DNA of 12,243 nt, taken from contig CAJVPJ010001109.1 of NCBI GenBank assembly GCA_910592205.1, positions 1 through 12,243 of the forward strand, in the 5' to 3' direction. How positions within the stretch are numbered: position 1 is the stretch's first letter; each line of letters opens with the position of its first letter. This DNA is from Paraglomus occultum (taxonomy: Eukaryota; Glomeromycota; Glomeromycetes; Paraglomerales; Paraglomeraceae). Positions 1 through 8,919 of this stretch are shown piece after piece. A model generated the notes under the pieces. The model saw only the letters and a list, made by a program, of their open reading frames with translations, had not been told where the DNA came from and ran no database searches. Made by a program: the position numbers and the translations under genes.

Positions 1-69
1 ATGGGACCCAAGGACAGAAGCTATTATGAAGCTCAGATGTCCAAGTTGATAAAGTTTTATCCGTCATAA
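1..69 (+). CDS. Possible C-terminal end of an upstream plus-strand gene (partial)
   Basis: Frame 1 is open from the first base to a TAA stop at 67-69 and encodes 22 residues that begin with Met and end in KLIKFYPS. The composition looks protein-like (charged and aromatic residues, no low complexity). The open stretch is too short to separate from chance, and I do not recognise the protein. The Met at position 1 could be internal, with the gene continuing to the left of the window. Its function is unknown. If it is real, it would run tandem with the nitrite reductase gene about 1.46 kb downstream, so a neighbour in a nitrate-assimilation cluster is conceivable, but nothing in these residues shows that. 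Confidence 0.2.
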   Translation: MGPKDRSYYEAQMSKLIKFYPS

Positions 70-1529
70 AAAAGTTTCTTATTGGAAATTAGTCATTACA
101 GTTTATTTATTACGACCAAACATTATACTTATACTGTAAAACCTAAACGTCAGAAAAGAGCATTGTGAAATTTTTTCAAATTTAAGGTTCTGGTAACCCG
201 ATCACTATGCTAATATCAAATATATTATTCAACTAGAGTGAATTTGTCCTCCCCGTTTACTTAATCAATATTCCCAGTTAGAAAATTCTTTTTGCTTGGC
301 AAGCTGTTATAAAGTGCATTATCGTTCCGTAACGTCCCGTTTGGATCGTCAAAATGTTCCGAAACATATTAATTTTTCTTTAGCAAATATTATTTTTTTA
401 TTGGACAACTGTCCCGACTTATTTCTCTAAATTGACCGCCAAACCTGTTTGTGGATTATCATCTTGATATAGATAACGTTGATTCTTATCTGCAGATATA
501 GTTAAGTCGACGATCCTCCACGAACAAGTTGTTCTAATTGGGGTTGTTCTTATCTTTAGATAAGAGAGAACTATTTATTTTGAAATAAAGAGATCAATTT
601 GTACAACCGTCGCACAAGATAGCGGTTAGCATACATTTTGCAAGTTTAGTGTAACTATGAAATTGAAAATTGATTTGCTTCGATAATAAAATGAAGAATA
701 TTCAAAATACTAGCGGATCAACATGCTATGAACCAAAAAACGAACAATAGCTTGGTATGTACTCTGATAGCGTCGACAAGAAAAAATTTTCGTAATGGCT
801 TGGAAAAATTAATATCCGATAACGATAAGACTTGGCAGCAACGCTAAAACCACATGCGTTTGCGGAACGCTTGCTTGCATTCCGGAATGAGATAACGCCA
901 AATGTTGGAACCAATAGTACCATGACGAGAAATAAATTACTAGACGCTATCATTGCGTTTCAGGGTATTCGGATAACCTATCGGATGTGTATCATCTGTG
1001 TAATATTACTTGCCAGAATTTACGCCCTCTCAACATAGAATCTACCCTAAGTGATACAAGAGCAGGATAATGCTTGTCAAAGAGGGTGCTTTCCTGTTCC
1101 TGTTCTGCAGCTGTCTCATGCAGATCGCTCGTTCTGATAACAAATTGGTTACTAATCATACCGTGTAACATAAATAAACGCGTTACAGTGCAGTTTTTCT
1201 ATTTCAGACCTGCTTATCAGTATACTTAAAAAATTAAGTGTGTGACCTTACTTTGAAAGTCAAGTTGTTTGGTAAACAAGCGCTTACGAGCGCCACATGT
1301 CTATGGCATGTGTAAGTAAACAGACCATTATACTGGTACTAATACATTGTATATACCGAATGTATTGAAAGATACCCCCCCCCTCAGCACGTAATATGTT
1401 GTGTGGTGATTGATATAATTTATCACTCATCATCTTCTCGTCATCAATCGCAACATACCACGCTCCTAATCAGTTTGTTAGTGCTAGCATTCATATAACG
1501 AAATAATTGCACTCGACCTTGTAGACAAC
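70..1529. other. Long intergenic/upstream region of the nitrite reductase gene
   Basis: I see no convincing gene here. The stretch is AT-rich. It holds the GATA-site cluster annotated separately at 456-563, further HGATAR matches at 817-828 (two in tandem), 890-895 and 1420-1425, and an oligo-C run at 1375-1383. It also has a small inverted repeat in which AATACATT and AATGTATT (within about 1340-1367) flank a 10-nt spacer. A more GC-rich block at about 830-960 is open on both strands and translates into protein-like sequence on the plus strand, but it has no recognisable family, no upstream ATG in frame and no clear exon partner, so I do not call it a gene. Confidence 0.6.
456..563. promoter_or_regulatory. 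Cluster of five GATA-factor (HGATAR) sites, including a palindromic pair
   Basis: Five matches to HGATAR, the core bound by fungal nitrogen GATA factors of the AreA/NIT2 family, lie within 108 bp: TTATCA at 456-461, AGATAA at 471-476, TTATCT at 486-491, TTATCT at 550-555 and AGATAA at 558-563. The last two form the inverted repeat CTTATC-TTTA-GATAAG at 549-564. In fungi, paired or clustered GATA sites upstream of nitrite reductase genes mediate activation under nitrogen limitation. That link is known from other fungi and is inferred here. The cluster is about 1 kb from the start codon; another site at 1420-1425 is about 105 bp from it. In AT-rich DNA single sites occur by chance, so the density is the evidence. 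I saw no CTCCGHGG site for a NirA/NIT4 pathway activator. Confidence 0.5.
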
Positions 1530-4500
1530 ATGGAAACGAATGGGCTAACGAACAAAGAGACGGTTGTCGTGATTGGATTGGGAATGGTGGGACTGTCATT
1601 TATTGAGAAGTTGTTAAAGTATGATACGAATAAGAGATACAGAATTGTAACTTTTTGCGAAGAAAGTTTAGGTAATTACTAACATTAAAACGAGTAATAA
1701 TAGTGAGAAAACTAAAAATGAAAACAAAACGCGGTTTTATGCATGATTCATGAGAATGTAATTAATAATTTACTCACACTCCCCCCCCCCCCATTTTTTT
1801 TTTCATTTTTCCTTTGTCACAAGTCGCATACAACAGGGTAGGGCTGACCCAATACTTCTCTCACCGGTCTTCCGCTCGTCTTCTTCTCCAGCCTCCCGAA
1901 TGGTATTCCGACAACTCAATCACGCTGTACACATCAGAATCAGCATCTTCCATTTCCACAACTACGAAAACAGTCGTCTCATCATCCGGTAGAGAGATCC
2001 AGTATGATAAGTGTATCATAGCCACAGGCTCCGATCCATTTGTCCCGCCCATCAAAAACCACAATGCCAAAGGTTGTTTCGTTTACAGAACCATTGATGA
2101 TCTGAACAATATAATAAGCTGGAGTAAAAATGCTAAAAGAGGTGCAGTCATCGGAGGAGGGTTACTAGGACTTGAAGCCGCCAAAGCATTGCTGGATCTG
2201 GGGTTAGAAGTAACCATCATAGAACGAAACAGCCACTTGTTATCACGGCAAATCGACAATGAGGGTGGTCTAATGCTCGAAAGCGAAATCGAGAAAATAG
2301 GTATCAAGAAAGTTCTCCAGAACAGCCCGCGACAAATCGAAATCGACGACACTGGCAAAATAACTGGCATAACATACAGTGACGGTCGCTTTGATGAATT
2401 CCAAATCATTGTCATTGCTGCTGGCATTCGACCGCGCGACAGCATTGCGCGAGCTTCTAATATCGATACTCATCCACGTGGTGGTATTCAAGTTGACGAT
2501 AGGCTGCAGACAAACGATCCTCATGTTTACGCTATTGGCGAAGTCGCTTTACACCGTGGGGTCGTGTATGGACTGGTAGCACCTGGTTACGAAATGGCAG
2601 ATATCGTAGCGGCTAATTTGACATCCAAGGCAAGGGATAGAAAGTTCAAGGGTGGTGACTTGTCATCCAAGTTAAAACTTTTGGGTGTGCATGTTGCTAG
2701 TTTTGGTAATTATTTCGCAAAAGAGGATGAGGCCATGCCGTTGACTTATAAAGATCCCTTTGGCGCTGTATATAAGAAGTACTTGTTTACCAAGGATGGA
2801 AAACATCTGTTGGGCGGTATTATGGTTGGAGATACAGACGATTATGCCAAATTGCATGCTTTATGGAAAAGTAAGAAACCATTGACGATGGTTCCGGGAG
2901 AGTTAATTTTGGGAGTCAAGTCGGGGCAGGCACCTGGGATGGACGAGTTACCAGATGAAGCTCAGGTTTGGTAAGTATGACGACTGATCCATATGTTTGA
3001 TAAACGAGGAAAATGAATAATATCATTCACACGACTAACCGAAATCTTGTTTCTCAAAATATAATTTGAAAGTTCGTGCAACAACGTTTCAAAAGGCGAA
3101 ATACGTGAATCAGTTCGAACAGGCAACTGCCGCTCCATAGGTGAAGTCAAATCATGCACAAAAGCGGGTACCGGTTGTGGTGGATGTCTCCCAGATGTCC
3201 AAGAAATTTTTGCGGCAGAGATGAAAGCATGTGGCCACAAAGTTACCCAAAATCTCTGTCCACACTTTGATTATACGCGTGTTGAACTATTCCAAATTAT
3301 CAAGATTAAGCAATTGAAAAGCTTTAGGGAGATTATCGATACCGCTGGGAAGAAGGGCTCGCATGGATGTGAAGTATGCAAGCCAGCCATAGCATCCATA
3401 TTGGCCAGTTTATGGAACGATCATATACTCGATCATGCCAATTTACAAGATACGAACGATAGGTTCCTGGCCAATATTCAACGTGGAGGAAGTTATTCGG
3501 TAATACCGCGCGTGCCGGGTGGTGAGATTACTCCAGAAAAACTCATTGTTCTCGGAGAAGTGGCCAAGAAATACAATCTGTACACCAAAATTACCGGCGG
3601 ACAACGTGTCGACCTCTTCGGGGCTAATAAGCAAGACCTGCCGGATATCTGGGAACAACTGGTTAACTCCGGGTTCGAATCCGGGCATGCTTATGGCAAG
3701 GCATTACGAACAGTTAAATCGTGTGTGGGATCGACTTGGTGTCGATATGGAATCGGGGACTCGGTCGGGTTTGCCATTAAGGTCGAGAACAGATACAAGG
3801 GAATAAGGTCGCCTCATAAACTTAAGGGAGGTGTTTCTGGGTGCATTCGGGAATGTGCCGAGGCACAAGGAAAAGACTTTGGCATGATTGCAACAGACAA
3901 AGGATTCAATCTGTACGTTTGCGGAAATGGCGGAGCGAAACCTAAACATGCAGTACTTTTAGCCAGAGACATTTCAGAAGAACTGTGTATAAAGTATCTG
4001 GATAGATTTTTGATGTACTACATACACACGGCCGATCGACTCACGCGCACCGCACGATGGTTAGAGAAACTGGAAGGTGGAATTGAGGTATGTTGTATAT
4101 AATGCGTGATAAACTGTAATTGTTTCCGTTCGCATGACCAATAACACTCGGAAATATATGCACATTACGTAAATTTAGTATCTAAGAAGAGTCGTAATAG
4201 ATGATTACTTGGGCATCTGTGCAGAACTAGAAGCGGACATGGCGCGTCTTATCAACACGTACCAATGTGAATGGGCGACGGTAGTTCGTGATCCTAAACG
4301 ACGAGCCGAGTTTCGACAGTTTGTCAATACAAGCGAAAACCAGACTCTTATTGAATTTGTCGACGAGCGCGGTCAAAACCGTCCTGCTGATTGGCCCAAG
4401 GAATTCCCCAAAACAGAAGAAACTGAACGGATGGCCGCAAAAAATGCACCCGTCAATGGAAAAACATGGATGAAGATTGCTCATGTTGACTCGTTCCCCG

Positions 4501-4940
4501 AAGACGCCGGAGATGTTATTAAATACGGAGACGTGCAAATAGCCATCTTCAATAGTCATAATAAGACAAAGTGGTATGCAACTCAAAACATGTGCCCGCA
4601 CAAGCGAGCATTTGTTTTGTCACAGGGAATTGTTGGAGATGACGAGAATGGAGTTTTGAAAGTGAGTTGCCCCATGCATAAGAAGAACTTTGCTCTCGAG
4701 ACGGGAGATTGTCTGACTGATGGACCAGACTTGAAATTGATGACTTTCGATGTAAAAATCGAGAATGAGCACGTTTGGTTATTGGTTCCACCGACGGAAG
4801 AATTGGACAAGTTACTTGGTACAAGTAAGTGGATGGTTAAAAAGCATCATGTTAGGAAGGAGAAAAATATCAACATTATTGAAAGAGTTGGTCAGGAAGT
4901 TGCATGTGGCGGATGCGGAGATAGTAAATTGGATTGGTGA
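1530..4940 (+). CDS. Assimilatory nitrite reductase [NAD(P)H], four exons, 1021 residues
   Basis: This enzyme reduces nitrite to ammonium with NAD(P)H, using FAD, [2Fe-2S], [4Fe-4S] and siroheme; it is expected to be cytosolic (no targeting signal seen). Exons are 1530-1671, 1824-2970, 3073-4087 and 4179-4940; introns of 152, 102 and 91 nt are all GT-AG (GTAATT, GTAAGT, GTATGT donors) and every phase agrees. Domains: FAD-binding GxGxxG at residues 16-21, ATGSDP at 114-119, NAD(P)H-binding GGGLLG at 158-163, a BFD-like [2Fe-2S] domain with C430, C432, C465 and C468, and a second degenerate one near C529/C532. The siroheme/[4Fe-4S] cysteines are C647, C653, C687 and C691, in the typical CVGSTWC and CIREC contexts. 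The C-terminal NirD-type Rieske domain has C907-P-H909 and C932-P-M-H935. The first ATG starts just before the flavin fold. The length is slightly below most fungal homologues (about 1100 residues, from memory). The identification is secure. Confidence 0.97.
1672..1823 (+). other. Intron 1 of nitrite reductase, with a C12-A-T10 tract
   Basis: This phase-1 intron runs from a GTAATT donor to a CACAAG acceptor. Splicing joins the codon G|TC (Val48) and restores the conserved family sequence ESLVAYNRVG. About 20-43 nt before the acceptor there is a pure C12 run (1781-1792), one A, then T10 (1794-1803). This is probably the polypyrimidine tract, in an unusually homopolymeric form. Without splicing, exon 1 would end at a stop six bases into the intron, so a naive ORF call misses the N-terminal 47 residues that carry the FAD-binding motif. 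Confidence 0.9.
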
Positions 4941-4987
4941 TGAAGTACACGATCGAGAGATTACTATTGTATATTCGTGTGTGCAAT

Positions 4988-4997
4988 TTTATTTATT
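4988..4997 (-). terminator. Overlapping poly(A) signals (AATAAA) for the minus-strand gene at 5141-6133
   Basis: TTTATT on the plus strand at 4988-4993 and again at 4992-4997 reads as AATAAA on the minus strand, about 145-155 nt past the stop codon of the minus-strand gene. The sites lie closer to the nitrite reductase stop than to that gene's own stop, so the two transcripts may overlap at their 3' ends. The motif is common in AT-rich DNA, so this is a positional inference. Confidence 0.35.
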
Positions 4998-5072
4998 TTA
5001 CTTTAGTAGTAGTTAGTTCGATCATTAAAAGTAATTATATAGCACATACAAAAAATGTCAAAAATTTCATTT

Positions 5073-5107
5073 AATAAAAAAACATGTTTACCCTTCCACA
5101 AAATAAA
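5073..5107 (+). terminator. Poly(A) signals (two AATAAA) downstream of nitrite reductase
   Basis: AATAAA occurs at 5073-5078 and at 5102-5107, 133 and 162 nt past the nitrite reductase stop codon, in an A-rich stretch. Both are plausible cleavage signals for the plus-strand transcript. They sit just before the convergent gene's stop codon at 5141, so read-through would make antisense RNA to that gene. Confidence 0.4.
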
Positions 5108-5140
5108 ACTATTTTCTCTATTTTGCTTCGTCGTTAGTTT

Positions 5141-6133
5141 TCATAGCGAGTCGAGTCGCCCTTTTTTTGTCGCAGATTTGACAAATCTGATTAATTGTTT
5201 AAACTGAGGTTTGGTGATTTTTTCCAGATATAGCATAGTGTTTGCGTTCACGTTCTTCAATGATTGCTCACCAAGAATCCCGAATAATTCATATACTCGG
5301 ACACTAAGTTTACCCCGCCTCTTCATCAACCTGTAAGAAGTCTTTAAATACATTTTCTGCTCTTCGTAATGAATCAGTTCAGGGCGGCGTGATAGATAAC
5401 GGACAAGAGATCCGTACTTGAAAGCAAAAATAAAATAATTGCGACGAGAATTTTTTTGCTTCATACCATCATAATATATTTGCAGATGCTCAAGAATCTC
5501 AGATTTTGGGGTTGTCTTCTCAATACGAAATACCTCGGGTATTTTCGGAATGCGGTTAAATATCCCTTCAAGCAGCAGACAGAGCTCGCGATAATCACAG
5601 ACGCTGAGAAATGAGATAGACTCGGGGATCAGTTGATACCCGTTATCATCATATAAAGAACGTGGTATAGAACTCGTTCCTGACACAACAGATGCATCTT
5701 CAGATATTTGAATGCCAATTTTTTTGCTTTTCATCTTCGCTTGACGTGTAGGAATATTCTCGAACTGTTTGTGCGCGCGTTTTCTACCATTCCCACCACG
5801 TTCGGAACATTCAATTTCTTCGTCATTATTTCCTCCGTTGACCAAACCATCCTTTTTTCTTGAATTGTTAGCAACCACCGCAGAACCCTCAGCGGATTGC
5901 TTTAAAAGCGAGCGAGTCTCAGGATCCTTCTCAATGAACTTACAAGTACCATATTGATCATCTATGTTATCGTAATCAAGATCGGGAGTAGAGTCTTCGA
6001 AATCAGATACGGAAAGTAAGACACGTAAGTATAAAATTGAGTGAAAATCGATTGTAATGCTTTGGTGACCGGATTGCCAGACGCGATCGTTTTCGACAAT
6101 TGTATTTTTTTTTGCATCTTGAAAGTGAGACAT
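5141..6133 (-). CDS. Unrecognised 330-residue protein, single exon
   Basis: I do not recognise this protein. The reading frame is open for 330 codons in AT-rich DNA, far longer than expected by chance. The ATG has A at -3, and a TATATAAA element lies about 57 nt upstream. Residues 1-40 include a hydrophobic, possibly helical segment (29-42). Residues 43-60 are acidic (FEDSTPDLDYDNIDD). Residues 65-140 are polar, disordered-looking and rich in N, G, E and K, with basic clusters GRKRAHK (116-122) and KMKSKK (133-138) that resemble nuclear localisation signals. Residues 170-325 look like a compact helical domain with many aromatic and Leu/Ile residues and a basic end. A nuclear protein is a reasonable inference, not a finding. 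The gene converges on nitrite reductase with a 200-bp gap. A small unspliced intron near residues 20-42 cannot be excluded, because homologues are not available to me. Confidence 0.65.
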   Translation of the reverse strand: MSHFQDAKKNTIVENDRVWQSGHQSITIDFHSILYLRVLLSVSDFEDSTPDLDYDNIDDQYGTCKFIEKDPETRSLLKQSAEGSAVVANNSRKKDGLVNGGNNDEEIECSERGGNGRKRAHKQFENIPTRQAKMKSKKIGIQISEDASVVSGTSSIPRSLYDDNGYQLIPESISFLSVCDYRELCLLLEGIFNRIPKIPEVFRIEKTTPKSEILEHLQIYYDGMKQKNSRRNYFIFAFKYGSLVRYLSRRPELIHYEEQKMYLKTSYRLMKRRGKLSVRVYELFGILGEQSLKNVNANTMLYLEKITKPQFKQLIRFVKSATKKGRLDSL

Positions 6134-6189
6134 TATGTCGAATAATTGTATGGTGTAATGGGCGGGAGATTTGGAGGGGCGAAAAGTGG

Positions 6190-6197
6190 TTTATATA
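6190..6197 (-). promoter_or_regulatory. TATA-like element upstream of the gene at 5141-6133
   Basis: The minus strand reads TATATAAA here, 57 nt upstream of the ATG at 6133-6131. That distance suits a fungal core promoter with a short 5' UTR. The match is good, but such strings are frequent in AT-rich DNA. Confidence 0.4.
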
Positions 6198-6370
6198 TTC
6201 TTTGAGTCAGGGTTCGGTGGCAAAATATAGTGCGTAATCGAGTATGATTTGTAACGAAATTATCACCATTATGACCACAATAGCGACATTGAAAAAGGAG
6301 TTATAGTTTAAGGATTACATGATTGGAATAAGACAGGAGGTTTGTGTTGATGTTATAAAAATGATGCATC

Positions 6371-6376
6371 TTTATT
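6371..6376 (-). terminator. Poly(A) signal of the nine-exon gene at 6403-7954
   Basis: TTTATT on the plus strand is AATAAA on the minus strand, beginning 26 nt after the TAA/TAG/TGA-type stop of the nine-exon gene (last codon at 6403). The close spacing supports the proposed 3' end of that gene. The 269-bp gap to the next minus-strand gene then has room for that gene's promoter. Confidence 0.45.
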
Positions 6377-6402
6377 GTAACAATAGTTATGACTGCAGAC
6401 AT

Positions 6403-7954
6403 TCATTCTCCTAAAATATCATCCAATAACTTTTCCATATCATTAACGTTTGTCACTATATTGTTACTGATTTTGCTAGAAGAACTGGGAGTCGACGGTT
6501 TTCTTGTTCGCGACCTTGCAGGTTGAGTGGCTTCTGTTACAACTAGACAAAGAAAATACACAACCATGTGAGCATTTATTATTACCAATGGTAAGTTTTA
6601 AACCTAGTATTTGCACACACCATTCTCATCTAGTGACTTCAAGAAATCATCAATAACTTCTTCGTCTTTGATTTTCATTGTTGTGGATTCCAACCTCGAA
6701 GGCTGTGATACTATATAACCTTAGGAATGTGATTTGTCATCATCGATAATATTGATAATTATAGTATCGAGCGTAAAAGTTATTAGTGGCTTTATAAATA
6801 AGTACCTCGCGTCGTTGGCTTTTCTGCCTGGGCCAGCGGTCGGATTGTATTTCCATCTTGAGACTTCTTTGTTAAGATTTCGTCAACTGATCTTATCGAT
6901 CTTGGCATTATTGGCCCTAAAATGTTTAACATCTCATTGAACCCCTTTCTCATAAATTTCAAGAATCTAGTTATTTGCTGGCGGACATTTACGTTTATCA
7001 AAAAGTTACGTTACATACCCCAAGACCACCGTTGCCCAAATTGAGTCTGTCTTCTAACGAAACAGTGCTTAACGAAAGCTCTAGATCATCCAAGTGAATG
7101 TTCACAAGATCGTTGTAAACCTGTAGAATATGATTATCAATTTATTCACGATGTGATTAGAAAAGGATTGATATCAGCCGTACCTCATCAGTATTTTGAG
7201 TATCTTCAACTAATTTTTTTTCTTCCTTAAACTGAAAATACGCTGATGGATCGTATGGTTCATTGTCTGTGATACAGAAGAATCTTAGCTTTGCAAAGTC
7301 TGTGTATGCAATAAAGTTACAACTTTTAATGGGGTAAATGCCTGCCTGACTTGGTAATCAGTGTCAAAAAATCAGCCGTCTTTTTATTAATATCATCTTC
7401 CCCGGCAGACTCTTTGAAATCAAACTGCGCGTTATGAAGCATGAAAAAAACGGTGAAAACAAATACCTTCCTACGTCTTCATACCGTCAGATATCGGATC
7501 CCTATATCTATATAAATTATTGCCAAGATTCCTCCGACGATAGGAATGTTTTGTAGCTATCAAATAAGGATATACATAATTAAGCTACATTCGATCAAAA
7601 CTTTTATCATGGATACATACAAGTTTGCTCAACGTTCTTAGCTCCTTCTTTCCCTTCTCTTCCTCCTTCTTTTTCACATTCCTTTGTCTCACGTCTTCTT
7701 GCTTTTATTTGACGTTCTCTACGCTTTTCTTGTGCTTCCTTTGCTGCCTCTCCACCTTGTGAACGAAGTTTAGCATGATATCTTCGTGAATTTTCTTCTT
7801 TGTGTTGATCAGGTTTCATCGATATGTTAGTATGAATATTTGCGAACGACTGACGTATTCTAGCGGGTAAGCCGTTCCAAATGTAGATATGTACTAACCT
7901 AATTAATATAAGTGTCACAACGATTTATGCATGTGCAATGGTGTACCTAGTCAT
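6403..7954 (-). CDS. Unrecognised protein of about 340 residues, reconstructed from nine exons
   Basis: I do not recognise this protein. Proposed exons, 5' to 3': 7947-7954, 7621-7898, 7485-7556, 7351-7411, 7184-7283, 7019-7120, 6806-6977, 6621-6710 and 6403-6542. Introns are 41-95 nt, all GT-AG, and all eight junction phases agree, which is the main evidence. The start MTRLVHIYIW uses an ATG with A at -3; exon 1 is only 8 nt and is the weakest part. Residues 35-90 are strongly basic and charged (K/R/E), probably coiled coil. Residues 118-135 are acidic and then helical (TADFLTLI). A well-structured middle follows (DPSAYFQFKEEKK at 151-163, then DLVNIHLDDLELSLSTVSLE), a basic helix at 210-225, and a Ser/Thr/Pro-rich tail with short acidic-leucine helices (EEVIDDFLKSL, MEKLLDDILGE). 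Intron 4 has an alternative: a GC-AG intron (7267-7345) gives 336 residues. A nuclear or scaffold role is only a guess. Confidence 0.6.
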
Positions 7955-8903
7955 TTTTGCGAGTCATGTGATAGAATAGTAAACAAAAACCCCACCTAAA
8001 TTTAGATTAGTGTCGGCGCGCTCCCGTGTCAGACCGAAACCCTATCGTCAAAACTTATGTTCGAACTGTTAATGTTAATATAAGCGCTTATTTATATTCA
8101 TGAGATATTTAAATGAAAGAGTCTGTTAAATTAACTCTTACTGAAACATTAATTATTCGAACAAACGTCTACAAAGTTGTAAAAATGTTGATTAATTCTG
8201 CGTATAACGGAACGAGAGCTCATAATTAATATTGAAACGAAATTAGCCATGATATAATCTAAAAATAGAATTTCCCCTTCGATTCTGCGACATAATAAAC
8301 CAAATTCAGAAGTAATTAGAGCAATTCCAACCACAAATACCAATGGCTAAAAATGCAGACTGTCCAGTATTGCTATGTGGATTAAAGTGATGGGAAATTG
8401 ACATCTGCGGCCAACCATGTTGTCAACTGTGTAGTCGACACGAATACATATGTAGATTGTTGAATCCTCATATCGAGTTTATGGTAATCACTCTTCCTCA
8501 TTTGGAAATGCGCTTTTCTTTCATCTACGCAGCCTTCTAGAGCACCACATATGATTCATTGGGATATCCACTATAACCGATCTATTACAAAATGAACTGG
8601 AATCTTCACGTTACGCTGAGACGTGGTTTGAGAGTCAACTTTAGCATATTAAGTGGGTTATATACCGCGGTACAGCGCTGCGATAAAATGTTTTGCAGAT
8701 GAAGGCAGAGTATAGGCATACGCAGCGTAGATTTTATTCAGCATCAGTATGCTCGAAGGCCTTTATTGTTATTTTATCATTAACTGTTAGTATAAGCCTG
8801 TCGGAGCATAGCTAAACCATGTCGATAGTCATTTGCTCTCCCGTGACCGTCGACTCGACAATACTGTTTCTCTCTCTCTTCACCAGTGTCATTTTTTTTT
8901 AAT

Positions 8904-8919
8904 TGGGCTCCGGAGCCCA
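8904..8919. repeat. Perfect 16-bp palindrome next to an A/T homopolymer
   Basis: TGGGCTCCGGAGCCCA is self-complementary over 16 bp and stands out as very GC-rich in AT-rich surroundings. On the minus strand it is followed within four bases by a run of nine A. It could be a cruciform or a protein-binding dyad, or the 3' hairpin and A-tail of a short retroposed element. The sequence alone cannot decide. No target-site duplication was evident to me. Confidence 0.5.

Noticed and set aside
832-1038. Plus-strand open frame of 68 codons with protein-like composition
   Set aside because: It starts with TTG, has no recognisable family and no supported splice partner, and the opposite strand is also open here. 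A decayed exon is possible but cannot be supported.
3669-3685. tRNA T-arm/B-box-like sequence CCGGGTTCGAATCCGGG
   Set aside because: It lies inside nitrite reductase exon 3 and encodes the conserved NSGFESGH region. The arms do not pair as a proper T-stem, and there is no acceptor stem or anticodon arm around it.
7346-7442. Separate small gene starting at the minus-strand ATG at 7442-7440 (MLHNAQFDF)
   Set aside because: A two-gene model leaves the upstream frame ending at an arbitrary stop and puts only a few dozen bases between the genes. A 73-nt phase-1 intron (7412-7484) joins both into one continuous frame, though the two-gene model is not fully excluded.
8149-8343. Minus-strand 64-codon ORF with a hydrophobic start
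   Set aside because: It is short, in AT-rich intergenic DNA, with no family features and no frame-compatible neighbours; chance is the best explanation.
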